A DNA stretch of 41,687 bases, taken from the NCBI GenBank assembly GCA_903902325.1, contig CAIUUO010000159.1, forward strand, positions 1 to 41,687. Reading direction: 5' to 3'. The DNA comes from an uncultured Bacteroidia bacterium. Lineage in GTDB: Bacteria; Bacteroidota; Bacteroidia; Bacteroidales; Prolixibacteraceae. The notes under the pieces were generated by a model. That model was not told where the DNA came from. It searched no databases and worked only from the letters and a program-made list of their open reading frames with translations. Shown here piece after piece: positions 7,914 through 16,622 of the stretch; position 1 is the stretch's first letter, and each line of letters starts with the position of its first letter. The position numbers and the translations under genes are program-made.

Positions 7914-9242
7914 TCAGATCTCTTTGGAATATTTGTGTTCTTTGATAAAAATCACGGAGATGCCGGCAACGATCATGCTTAAGCCGGAAAGTCCGAGCAT
8001 ATAAACGGCATGTCCTCCCAAAAGCGAGAGCAATGTACCACCCAACAAACCGGCAGTAATCTGGGGAATTGTGATTGTAGCATTGAAGATGCCCATGTAA
8101 ACGCCCATTTTTTCGGCAGGCAGGGAAGCTGAAAGCATTGCGTAAGGCATGGCCAGAATGGCAGCCCAGGCAATCCCAACGCCCAGCATCGACGCGATCA
8201 GCCCGTATTGGTCCTTGACAAATACCATCGAAAAAAGTCCGAGTCCACCGGCGATCAGCGCGGAAAAATAGATTGGTTTTCTTCCGAAATGTGTTGCCAG
8301 CCGAGCCATTACGATGGAAAAGAGTGCACCAAATATACTGTACACGGCAAAAATGACCCCGACCCAGTTTCCGGCTTCATTGAATCCAGCGGAGATGGAA
8401 TCGCCTGGTACCGTATTCCAAACATTTTGTGCAATTGCAGGAGTGGTATAGACCCACATCAGAAAAAGGGAGAACCAGGAGAAGAACTGAACGAAGGCCA
8501 GTTGCAACATGGTCTTTGGTGTATCCTTCAGCAATGTCAGGAAGGAGGTGTGTTTTTTCTCTTCATCCTTGAGGTTGTTATAAAGGGCATATTCTTTCGG
8601 TGGGTATTCCCTTGTAGTAAAACTTGTCCAGAGGACTGTTAGCAAAAGAGCTCCGCCGCCAAAATAGAAGGCCCAGATTACTGTAGGCGCTACTTTTTCT
8701 CCGGGATGCGGAACGTTGGAAACGCCCAGCCAGGTCAGGATGAAAGGGAGCAGAGATCCAACCACTGCACCGGCATTGATCAGCAATGCCTGAATTGAAA
8801 AGCCAATGTTTCGCTGTTCTTCAGACACCATATCACCAACCAGCGACCTGAATGGCTGCATGGTTACGTTGAAGGAGGTATCCATCAGCAACAACATGGC
8901 GGCACCAAAGAACAAGGGAGGAAGTAGTTTTGCGAAAAATTCCGAATTGGGCATAAAAAACATCGCCAGGGCAGAGACCAGTGCACCTGCAATGATAAAG
9001 GGAATTCTTCTTCCCATTCTTGTCCAGGTTTTATCGCTGGAGAGACCGATGATGGGCTGCACAATCAAACCAGCCAAAGGAGCTGCCAGCCAAAAGTAAC
9101 TTAGATGTTCTACATCAGAGCCAAGGGCGGAAAGAATCCTGCTGGTATTTCCGTTTTGAAGCGAATAACCGATTTGTACACCCAGAAACCCGAAACTCAT
9201 GTTCCAGATCTGCCAAAACGAAAGTGTTGGTTTTTTTGCCAT
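7914..9242 (-). CDS. MFS sugar transporter (SLC45/GPH-like), probable maltose permease
   Basis: 442 aa with about 12 hydrophobic segments and a cytoplasmic loop near residues 210-235 rich in Lys and Glu. The loop 2-3 signature GLSSDKTWTRMGRRIPFI is typical of the sucrose/maltose-type MFS (SUT/SLC45-like) permeases. As first gene of a run with beta-PGM, maltose phosphorylase and SusA-like GH13, it most likely moves maltose or short maltodextrins across the inner membrane. The start at 9242 (MAKKPTLSFWQIWNMSFGF) matches the family N-terminus. Upstream are 251 bp holding a possible promoter (9431-9464) and a hairpin (9377-9396). Confidence 0.9.
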   Translation of the reverse strand: MAKKPTLSFWQIWNMSFGFLGVQIGYSLQNGNTSRILSALGSDVEHLSYFWLAAPLAGLIVQPIIGLSSDKTWTRMGRRIPFIIAGALVSALAMFFMPNSEFFAKLLPPLFFGAAMLLLMDTSFNVTMQPFRSLVGDMVSEEQRNIGFSIQALLINAGAVVGSLLPFILTWLGVSNVPHPGEKVAPTVIWAFYFGGGALLLTVLWTSFTTREYPPKEYALYNNLKDEEKKHTSFLTLLKDTPKTMLQLAFVQFFSWFSLFLMWVYTTPAIAQNVWNTVPGDSISAGFNEAGNWVGVIFAVYSIFGALFSIVMARLATHFGRKPIYFSALIAGGLGLFSMVFVKDQYGLIASMLGVGIAWAAILAMPYAMLSASLPAEKMGVYMGIFNATITIPQITAGLLGGTLLSLLGGHAVYMLGLSGLSMIVAGISVIFIKEHKYSKEI

Positions 9243-9355
9243 AGCGAAGATTTTATTAATGACCGGAAATATCTGAATACCAGGATTGGATGATCAAACC
9301 TGTTCAACAGATTAACCCGACCTTTAAGATGAACAAAAGATCTTGTTTCGAGATG

Positions 9356-9396
9356 GCAATAATTAAAAAAGGGAAACCTTGTCCGGACGGACAGGG
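9356..9396 (-). terminator. Terminator-like hairpin downstream of the lacI-type gene
   Basis: On the minus strand an 8-bp stem (CCCTGTCC at 9396-9389 with GGACAAGG at 9384-9377, one G-T wobble) closes a 4-nt loop and is followed by TTTCCCTTTTTT. This fits an intrinsic terminator for the regulator gene ending at 9494. It lies between the candidate promoter at 9431-9464 and the MFS start, so it could also be an attenuator of the maltose operon leader. No T tract follows on the plus strand. Confidence 0.5.
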
Positions 9397-9430
9397 TTTA
9401 GAAAAGGACTAAACAAATGATTTTCGGATA

Positions 9431-9464
9431 CAAACGTATAAAAAAGAATTTATTAAAAAACAAA
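9431..9464 (-). promoter_or_regulatory. Candidate promoter/operator of the maltose operon
   Basis: Read on the minus strand, TACGTTTG (9438-9431) matches the Bacteroidota -7 consensus TAnnTTTG, and TTTG (9464-9461) sits 22 nt upstream as a -33 element; the spacing is slightly longer than the usual 19-21. The -7 box overlaps CAAACGTA (plus strand 9431-9438), which also occurs in the candidate operator at 10655-10662, and it lies in the inverted repeat ATAC-AAAC-GTAT. A repressor bound here would block the promoter. The terminator-like hairpin downstream complicates the reading. Confidence 0.4.
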
Positions 9465-9493
9465 ATCTTCTGTTTTTAACAAATAATCTTCTC

Positions 9494-10510
9494 CTAGCTC
9501 TTTCTTCTTGTTGATTCCCGGAGAACCAGATGCGTGTCGATGTAGCATGTTTTGTGTTTGCCTTCGGCAGGCTTTTCAATCCGCTCAAGCAGGAGTTTAG
9601 CGGCTTCCACACCCATTTCATAGCCATGCTGGTCAACAGAACTCAAAGTCGGAGTGGTTATATCTGAAAAGAAGCCGGCAGAAAATCCGATGATGGCCAC
9701 TTTCTGCGGAACGGCAATAGACATCCTTTGCAGGGTTTTCATGGCGCCGATGGCGGTCATGTCGTTGACGGCGAAAATAGCATCAGGAGGTGAAGGGAGG
9801 TGCATCAGGTTCCTGGTTGCATCACCGGCCAGTTCGAAGGAGTCGGCAACTACAACCCAATCTTCATTAAACGGGATACCGTACTCTTTAAGGGCCTGTT
9901 TATATCCCTCGAAGCGCTCGCTTGCAATTCCCAATGTCAGTGGAGCTGCGAGGTGCGCGATTCGTTTGCATCCTGTCTCGATCAGGTGTCGGGTTGCATT
10001 GTATGCAGCCTTTCGATCGTCGATGATGACCTTGTCAACATCAAGACCTTCCGGAGCGCGGTCAAAGAAGACAATCGGCATGCCGTTTTCTTCCAGACTC
10101 ATTAGATGATTGAAGTCGTGTGTCTCTTTGGAAACGGAAATCAGGGCGCCTTCCACCCTGTTTGAGTCGAGTGCCTGAGCATTAATGACTTCTCGCGCAT
10201 ACCGCTCATTCGACTGGCACACCATCACATTGTAACCGGCTTCATAAGCCACATCCTCGATCCCGCTAATGACAGAAGAGAAAAAATAGTGAACTACTTC
10301 AGGAATAATGACACCAATAGTATTGGTTCGGCTGTTCTTCAGTGAAAGAGCCACCGCATTGGGTTTGTATCTGAGTTTAGCCGCAAGTTCGTTGACTGCG
10401 TCCTTGGTCTCCCGGCTAATATCAGGATGATTCTTTAATGCCCTTGAAACCGTTGAAGCCGAGATGTTGAGCGCTTTAGCGATGTCTTTGATCGTGACCT
10501 GACTACTCAT
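9494..10510 (-). CDS. LacI/GalR-family transcriptional regulator of the starch locus
   Basis: 338 aa from the Met at 10510 (MSSQVTIKDIAKALNIS); an alternative Met lies three codons upstream at 10519. The N-terminal helix-turn-helix with hinge is VTIKDIAKALNISASTVSRA followed by LRYKPNAVALSLK. The rest is a periplasmic-binding-protein-like sensor domain (TNTIGVIIPEV...HYFFSSVISGIEDVA, FVFFDR-type and AIFAVNDMTAIG segments). It sits between the maltose operon and the divergent susCD operon, the place taken by SusR in Bacteroides thetaiotaomicron, so control is of the LacI type as in flavobacterial maltodextrin loci. The effector is unknown. Two tandem candidate operators lie 145-170 bp upstream. 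Confidence 0.92.
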   Translation of the reverse strand: MSSQVTIKDIAKALNISASTVSRALKNHPDISRETKDAVNELAAKLRYKPNAVALSLKNSRTNTIGVIIPEVVHYFFSSVISGIEDVAYEAGYNVMVCQSNERYAREVINAQALDSNRVEGALISVSKETHDFNHLMSLEENGMPIVFFDRAPEGLDVDKVIIDDRKAAYNATRHLIETGCKRIAHLAAPLTLGIASERFEGYKQALKEYGIPFNEDWVVVADSFELAGDATRNLMHLPSPPDAIFAVNDMTAIGAMKTLQRMSIAVPQKVAIIGFSAGFFSDITTPTLSSVDQHGYEMGVEAAKLLLERIEKPAEGKHKTCYIDTHLVLRESTRRKS

Positions 10511-10653
10511 GTAAGACAAACGTTGGTTGGTGTTTTTCGATGTTGCAAGCTAATCAATTTTCCAAACTTTTTTACTGATTTCGGGCAGTCTTGAAAGAGG
10601 AGATCTTAAAAAAGTACAAAAAAAAAGAAAACATGTTGTAAAACATATTTGAT

Positions 10654-10677
10654 GCAAACGTAACCGCAAACGATTGC
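10654..10677. promoter_or_regulatory. Tandem candidate LacI-family operators
   Basis: GCAAACGATTGC (10666-10677) is a near-perfect GCAAnCGnTTGC palindrome with the central CG typical of LacI/GalR operators. It is directly preceded by a second copy of the half-site, GCAAACGTAACC (10654-10665). A separate inverted repeat ATGTT-n4-AACAT lies at 10633-10646. The sites are between the regulator start (10510) and the susC promoter candidate (10708). The CAAACGTA core recurs at 9431 before the maltose operon. The rest of the 465-bp intergenic region is AT-rich and holds no other recognisable gene. Confidence 0.55.
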
Positions 10678-10707
10678 AGAACATTTTTTTTGAAACCCAC
10701 AAAAATG

Positions 10708-10741
10708 TTGTGTTAAATGATTGTTAAATTATCTTTATTTG
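10708..10741 (+). promoter_or_regulatory. Candidate promoter of the susC operon
   Basis: TTG (10708-10710), 19 nt, then TATCTTTATTTGC (10730-10742) resembles the Bacteroidota promoter (TTTG/TTG, N19-21, TAnnTTTG), with one deviation in the -7 box. Transcription would begin near 10750 and give an untranslated leader of about 225 nt before the susC ATG at 10976. The candidate LacI operators end about 30 bp upstream of the -33 element. Confidence 0.4.
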
Positions 10742-10975
10742 CACCACTGAAATGGTAATAGAAAAGGTTTCAGGTACTAAACAAATTGATTTTCAACGTT
10801 CTTATTTTTCAAAAAATGATGCTCATTGCATTAAAATCTTCAACCATGATTTATGAACCTATAATTTGATTCACATGAATCGAGCAGGTGAAAAGTCTCT
10901 CAAAAAACTACAATTCTAGTTTGCGAGATCCATGAGAAATTAAAAAAAGTCATTAATTAACTAAATTATCATCGA

Positions 10976-13900
10976 ATGAAATTTGAATTAGCAAAGATGA
11001 AGATGCTTTGGTTTTTCCTTCTTGCGGTGTTTACACTGCCTGTTTTTGCACAGGAAAAATCAATATCCGGAACTGTTTCCGATGCTTCAAACAAGGAGGC
11101 GCTGACAGGTGTTACCGTCCAGGTGGAAGGGACTACCAACGGCGCTGCTACAGATTTTGACGGTAAGTTTACCCTGAAGGTAAAACCCGGACAGAAACTG
11201 GTATTCTCTTTTGTCGGCTACGTATCACAGACTGTTGTCGTTGCACAGCAATCAACCATCAACATTGCTCTGGCTCCCCAAACACAGGGATTGGATGAAG
11301 TAGTGGTTATCGGTTACGGTACCGTCAAGAAAAATGATGCGACAGGTGCTGTGAGCACAGTGAGTTCCAAAGATTTTATCAAGGGTGGAATCACTTCCCC
11401 GCAGGATCTGATCGTAGGTAAGAGTGCCGGTACGGTTATTACTTCCGCAGGTGGTGCACCGGGTGCAGGGTCAACTATCCGTATCAGGGGTGGATCCTCC
11501 ATGTCGGCAAGCAATGATCCTTTGATTATCATCGATGGATTTCCTGTCAGCAACTCCGGAATTGCCGGTGTAGCAAATCCGCTTGCGACCATCAATCCCA
11601 ACGACATCGAAACCTTTACCGTTTTAAAGGATGCATCGGCAACGGCCATTTACGGTTCGAGAGCCTCCAATGGTGTAATCCTGATCACGACCAAAAAGGG
11701 AACAGCAGGACAGGCAATGAAAGTTGCCTATGATGGTTCCTACTCAGCAAATACCGTTCCGGCATACATGGATGTTTTCTCAGGAGATGAATTCAGGGCC
11801 ATGGCGCTTGATCTTGCATCCAAAAATGCTGTAGGTCTTAGCTTGGGCGCTTTAGGCAGGCTTGGCAATCAAAATACAAACTGGCAGAAAGAGATTTATC
11901 ATACTGCCATGACTCAGGATCATAACTTTAGTATCACCGGTGGCGTTAAAAATATGCCATACAGGGCCTCTTTGGGCTATACCAACCAGGACGGTATCCT
12001 GAAAACAACCAACATGGAGCGTTCCACTTTGTCTGTCGGTCTTGACCCTTCCTTCCTGCAAAACGACCTGAAAGTTCATATCAATCTAAAGGGAAGTTAT
12101 ACGAAGCAAAATTTTGGCGACCAGGGCGCAGTAGGTTCAGCAGTTGCTTTTGATCCCACACAACCTGTTTACAATAACAATTCAAAATTTGGCGGTTATT
12201 TTACCTGGATCAATCTTTCGGATATATTGCCTGACGGTTCCATGAATCCCAACGGAAGTCCGAACCCGATCGGCGTGGCTAACCCCGTTGCCCTGCTCTA
12301 CCAGACAGACAATAAATCCAACGTATACCGTAGTTTGGGAAACGTTCAGTTCGATTATAAATTCCGTTTTCTCCCCGACTTAAGGGCTAACCTGAATGCC
12401 GGTTACGATGTTTTTAAAACCAACGGGCACAACAATTCGCCCAACGATGCCGGCTTTACTTACAGAAATGGAATCGGAAAAATAAGCACATACACACAGA
12501 CAGGGAAATCTACCTTGCTTGATTTTTATCTGAATTATGCGAAAGACATCAAATCCATCAAAAGCAGGATTGATGCCACTGCAGGTTACTCCTGGCAGCA
12601 TTTCTACAAGGACGGAACTTCCTTTGGCAGTAATGGTGACGGGACACAAATTTCCGACAATAATTCAAAATTCATCAACGAGAATTATTTGATCTCCTTC
12701 TTCGGTCGTTTGAATTATACCTTGCTGGATCGTTATTTGCTTACTGTGACCATACGTGATGACGGATCTTCAAGATTTTCAAGCGCAAACAGGTGGGGAC
12801 TCTTCCCGGCTGCTGCCCTTGCATGGAAAATCAAGGATGAGTCGTTCCTGAAAAATGTGAATGCCATTTCCGATCTGAAACTTAGATTGGGTTGGGGTGT
12901 TACAGGCCAGCAGGATATCGGCAGCGATTATCCATACCTTCCCGTATATCGCGAGAGTACGGCTACCGCCGAATATCAGTTTGGAAACACCATGTATAAG
13001 ACCTTACGTCCTAACCCTTATGATGCAAACATCAAATGGGAGCAGACTACAACTTACAATATCGGTCTCGACTATGGTTTCATGAAAAACAGAATTACAG
13101 GTTCGATCGATGCCTACAAGCGCGAAACGAAAGACTTGCTCAACTTCATTCCGATTGCCGCAGGAAGCAACTTCTCCAACTACCTGACAACGAATGTTGG
13201 TAATCTTGAAAATAAGGGTGTTGAATTCTCTGTGAATGCACTGATCATCTCCAAAAAAGATTTCTCCTGGAATTTTGGTTTCAATGCTGCTTACAATGAA
13301 AACGTAATCACGAAGCTGACCAAAACGGATGATCCTAATTATACCGGAGTGGATGTTGGAACGATTGGTGGCGGTGTTGGTAACATGATCCAGAACCAGC
13401 GTGTCGGATTTCCATCCAACTCCTTCTATGTATTCCAGCAGGTTTACGGGTCAAACGGCATGCCGATCGAAGGTCTTTATGTTGACCGTACCGGTACAGG
13501 CGGAACTGTTACCAGCAACAACCTGAATAAATACCATTACAAGAAACCTGCTCCTGACTGGACGCTTGGCGTCAATTCAAGGTTCACCTACAAACAAGTG
13601 GACTTCTCATTTTCAGGCAGGGCAAACATCGGCAACTATGTTTATAACAACGTTGCTTCAGGAGCTTTGTATTCAACTGTTTACAATCAATCCGGATTTT
13701 ACAACAATGTTCCGAAGCAGATTATCAACGCGAAGTTTACCAACACACAGTACTTCTCCGATTTCTACGTTGAGAATGCCTCCTTCTTTAAAATGGATAA
13801 CATGAGTGTCGGATACAATTTCGATAAGTTTGTCAAAACACGGTTGAGCTTTACCGTTCAGAATGTCTTCACCATCACGAAGTACAAAGGATTGGATCCT

Positions 13901-13978
13901 GAAGTGTCCGGCGGTATTGACAATAATTTCTATCCCCGTCCGAGAGTCTTTGTACTTGGCGTAAATCTTACATTCTAA
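10976..13978 (+). CDS. susC: SusC/RagA family TonB-linked outer-membrane transporter
   Basis: 1000 aa. Signal peptide MKFELAKMKMLWFFLLAVFTLPVFAQ, cut after the Ala before Gln; start codons at 10976, 10997 or 11003 are all possible. Residues 29-105 are a carboxypeptidase-D-like regulatory domain (ISGTVSDASNKEALTGVTVQ), followed by the TonB-box-like segment DEVVVIGYGT, the plug (IRIRGGSSMSASNDPLIIID, LKDASATAIYGSRASNGVI) and a 22-strand barrel ending in the aromatic RVFVLGVNLTF. Energised by TonB, it imports oligosaccharides captured by SusD. Its place before susD, two SusE/F-type genes and a secreted amylase marks maltodextrins as substrate. The specificity is inferred from context, not from barrel sequence. 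Confidence 0.96.
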   Translation: MKFELAKMKMLWFFLLAVFTLPVFAQEKSISGTVSDASNKEALTGVTVQVEGTTNGAATDFDGKFTLKVKPGQKLVFSFVGYVSQTVVVAQQSTINIALAPQTQGLDEVVVIGYGTVKKNDATGAVSTVSSKDFIKGGITSPQDLIVGKSAGTVITSAGGAPGAGSTIRIRGGSSMSASNDPLIIIDGFPVSNSGIAGVANPLATINPNDIETFTVLKDASATAIYGSRASNGVILITTKKGTAGQAMKVAYDGSYSANTVPAYMDVFSGDEFRAMALDLASKNAVGLSLGALGRLGNQNTNWQKEIYHTAMTQDHNFSITGGVKNMPYRASLGYTNQDGILKTTNMERSTLSVGLDPSFLQNDLKVHINLKGSYTKQNFGDQGAVGSAVAFDPTQPVYNNNSKFGGYFTWINLSDILPDGSMNPNGSPNPIGVANPVALLYQTDNKSNVYRSLGNVQFDYKFRFLPDLRANLNAGYDVFKTNGHNNSPNDAGFTYRNGIGKISTYTQTGKSTLLDFYLNYAKDIKSIKSRIDATAGYSWQHFYKDGTSFGSNGDGTQISDNNSKFINENYLISFFGRLNYTLLDRYLLTVTIRDDGSSRFSSANRWGLFPAAALAWKIKDESFLKNVNAISDLKLRLGWGVTGQQDIGSDYPYLPVYRESTATAEYQFGNTMYKTLRPNPYDANIKWEQTTTYNIGLDYGFMKNRITGSIDAYKRETKDLLNFIPIAAGSNFSNYLTTNVGNLENKGVEFSVNALIISKKDFSWNFGFNAAYNENVITKLTKTDDPNYTGVDVGTIGGGVGNMIQNQRVGFPSNSFYVFQQVYGSNGMPIEGLYVDRTGTGGTVTSNNLNKYHYKKPAPDWTLGVNSRFTYKQVDFSFSGRANIGNYVYNNVASGALYSTVYNQSGFYNNVPKQIINAKFTNTQYFSDFYVENASFFKMDNMSVGYNFDKFVKTRLSFTVQNVFTITKYKGLDPEVSGGIDNNFYPRPRVFVLGVNLTF

Positions 13979-13998
13979 CTTTTTATTAAGAATACGAC

Positions 13999-15561
13999 AT
14001 GAAAATTTATACAATAAAATCATTAGCTGTCATCCTTGTCACACTGATATTTGCTTCATGTGTCAATGATCTGAATGTTACGCCGAAAGATCCCAATATC
14101 GTAACTTCGTTAACAGTTTACAGTACCCCGGGTGCTTACAAGGAGGGACTGGCAAAGCTGTATGCTACATTTGCCGTCAGCGGGCAGCAAGGCCCTGCCG
14201 GACAAGCTGACATTGCCGGTATCGATGAAGGTTTCTCCAATTATCTCCGTCAATACTGGAATGCACAGGAATTATCTACCGATGAAGCTGTAATGGCTTG
14301 GAACGATGCTTCAATCAAGGACTTCCACTGGCAGACATGGGCTCCGAATGATGTTTTTATCGCTGCTGTCTATTCCAGAATCATGTACACCGTTGCGCTT
14401 TGCAACGAGTATATCCGGGCAACTGCCGGTCAAACGGATGCTGATCTTATTAAGTACAATGCTGAGGCAAGATTCCTTCGCGCATTGGCTTATTACCATG
14501 CTCTCGACTTGTTCGGCAACCCGCCTTTCGTCACTGAAGCGGATGCTCCGGGCGCATTTTTCCCAAAACAAACAACCCGTGCTGCCTTGTATGCTTACAT
14601 CGAAACTGAACTGAAGGCCATCGAAAATGTATTGGGCGCTCCAAAGTTTGAATACGCAAGAGCCGACCAGGCAGCTGCCTGGACCCTTATGGCCAAACTT
14701 TATCTGAATGCAAAAGTGTACGTCGGACAGGATAAAAATTCTGAATGCGCCACCTATTGTGCCAAGGTAATTGCTGCTGGTTACACGCTGGCTCCGAAAT
14801 ACGCCAACAACTTCACCGCAGACAATAACCTGAGTCCGGAAATGATCTTCCCCATCACATCAGATGGCCAGTCAACCCAAACCTATGGTGGAATGACCTA
14901 TCTGGTACATGCTGAAATTGGCGGCAGTATGCCTCCTGCCCAGTTTGGCGTAGGCGGTGGCTGGGGTGGTATTCGGACCACAAGCACGTTTGTCGGCAAG
15001 TTTACGGATATTACAGGAGCGACAGACAAGCGGGCCATGTTCTGGACAGCCGGTCAAAATCTCGTTATTAATGATATCGGTCAGTTTACCGATGGATATG
15101 CAATTACCAAATACTCCAATCTCACCTCAACAGGTGCAGCTGCGCCTCACGCGCATCCTGACTTTGTGGATACCGACTATCCGCTGTTCCGTCTTGCAGA
15201 TGTGTACCTCATGTATGCAGAAGCAGTGCTCCGGGGAGCAACTACCGGCAATGCCACATCTGCACTGGGATATGTGAATGCAATCCGCACCAGGGCTTAT
15301 GGCAACGCCAATGGCAACATCACTGCTGCCCAGCTGACCCTTGATTTCATACTGGACGAACGTTCACGCGAACTCTATTGGGAAGGACACCGCAGAACAG
15401 ACCTTATCCGTTACGCTAAATTTACAGGTGGAGCCTATCTGTGGCCCTGGAAAGGTAAAGCATTTGCCGGTACTTCAACCGAAAGTTTCCGCGACCTGTA
15501 TCCTATTCCTTCCAACGATTTAGGAGCCAATCCGACTTTAAAGCAAAATCCTGGTTATTAA
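13999..15561 (+). CDS. susD: SusD/RagB family starch-binding outer-membrane lipoprotein
   Basis: 520 aa. Lipoprotein signal peptide with lipobox FASC (Cys21), then an alpha-helical TPR-type SusD fold: N-terminal segment VNDLNVTPKDPN, central NAEARFLRALAYYHALDLFGNPPFVTEA (the classic SusD helix-loop), RLADVYLMYAEAVLR, and the C-terminal LDERSRELYWEGHRRTDLIR and YPIPSNDLGANPTLKQNPGY. It begins 20 nt after the susC stop. It caps the SusC barrel at the cell surface and binds the incoming glucan chain. Confidence 0.97.
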   Translation: MKIYTIKSLAVILVTLIFASCVNDLNVTPKDPNIVTSLTVYSTPGAYKEGLAKLYATFAVSGQQGPAGQADIAGIDEGFSNYLRQYWNAQELSTDEAVMAWNDASIKDFHWQTWAPNDVFIAAVYSRIMYTVALCNEYIRATAGQTDADLIKYNAEARFLRALAYYHALDLFGNPPFVTEADAPGAFFPKQTTRAALYAYIETELKAIENVLGAPKFEYARADQAAAWTLMAKLYLNAKVYVGQDKNSECATYCAKVIAAGYTLAPKYANNFTADNNLSPEMIFPITSDGQSTQTYGGMTYLVHAEIGGSMPPAQFGVGGGWGGIRTTSTFVGKFTDITGATDKRAMFWTAGQNLVINDIGQFTDGYAITKYSNLTSTGAAAPHAHPDFVDTDYPLFRLADVYLMYAEAVLRGATTGNATSALGYVNAIRTRAYGNANGNITAAQLTLDFILDERSRELYWEGHRRTDLIRYAKFTGGAYLWPWKGKAFAGTSTESFRDLYPIPSNDLGANPTLKQNPGY

Positions 15562-15583
15562 TAAACTTCAAAATTTTATAACA

Positions 15584-16579
15584 ATGAATAAAAAAATATT
15601 TATATATCTGACTTTCATTGGGTTGATCGGACTTTTGTTTTCTTGCGAGAAGGAAGGGACAAAGGCAGTATTATCAGACAACCCAACTGTTCAAGCTCTG
15701 GTGACAGTGCCTGATTTAACCCTCAAAAGAACTTCGGGGACTAATATCCTGGAATTTGTTGGTTCTCCTATAGATCCTGGTTTCCAGGCTTCTGTGACCT
15801 ATTATTTGGAAGCGGCCACCAAGGGTACGAATTTTGCAGATCCGGTTTTAATTCTTAGCGATAAGCAGGATCTTTCCATGAAGATTTCAGTGAGTGATCT
15901 GAACGGGATATTCCTCAAAAAATTTCCTGCTGATCAGGTTACATCGCTCGAACTTAGATTAAGGTCTTCTCTTTCAGTAAGTAGTGGAACAGCTGCATTT
16001 GTCTATAATTCAGTTACAAAATCAGCGGATGCTACTGTCTACGGATTGCCACGGTTGGATTTGGTAGGTTCAGGCATTACCCAGAAAATCGAATCTCCAC
16101 TTGGAGACGGTTCCTATACAAATTATGTGAAGCTCGACGCTACGAAGGCATTTACGTTGAAAGATCCTGATGCTAATATTGTCTATGGGGGGAAAAGTAA
16201 CGTTCTCTCGGTAAATGGAGCAAGTCTGGCCGTTACAGCCAATGGATGGTACAAAGTTTCAGCCAATACAAAAGCGCTTACTTACAAGATTGAATCTTAT
16301 ATGATTGGCCTGATTGGTGATGCAACTCCCAATGGATGGAACTCACCGGATCAGAAAATGGACTACAATGCCGCAACCGGAACATGGTCCATCAGGATTA
16401 CACTGATTGATGGCACCTTCAAATTCAGGCTCAACGATGACTGGGGATGGAACCTGGGAGGTACAACCGACAATCTGACACAAGGTGGTGCAAATTGTAA
16501 TGTAACTGCCGGTACTTATACTATTACCTTAACGATTATCAACGGCACGACAGGTACTTATACCATAGTGAAAAGCTGA
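15584..16579 (+). CDS. SusE-like starch-binding outer-membrane lipoprotein
   Basis: 331 aa. Lipobox LLFSC (Cys21) followed by an acidic/charged stretch. Residues 30-150 match the SusE N-terminal Ig-like domain (VPDLTLKRTSGTNILEF...). They are followed by two starch-binding-type modules, about 155-235 and 239-331; the last shows IGLIGDATPNGWN, the FRLNDDWGWNLGG aromatic platform and TAGTYTITLTI. These surface modules hold starch near SusCD. The gene lies 22 nt after susD, in the same operon. The C-terminal module is clearly homologous to those of the next gene. Confidence 0.9.
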   Translation: MNKKIFIYLTFIGLIGLLFSCEKEGTKAVLSDNPTVQALVTVPDLTLKRTSGTNILEFVGSPIDPGFQASVTYYLEAATKGTNFADPVLILSDKQDLSMKISVSDLNGIFLKKFPADQVTSLELRLRSSLSVSSGTAAFVYNSVTKSADATVYGLPRLDLVGSGITQKIESPLGDGSYTNYVKLDATKAFTLKDPDANIVYGGKSNVLSVNGASLAVTANGWYKVSANTKALTYKIESYMIGLIGDATPNGWNSPDQKMDYNAATGTWSIRITLIDGTFKFRLNDDWGWNLGGTTDNLTQGGANCNVTAGTYTITLTIINGTTGTYTIVKS

Positions 16580-16622
16580 TAGCAGAACTTTGATTTACTT
16601 AATCGTTTAAAAAAATATATTT

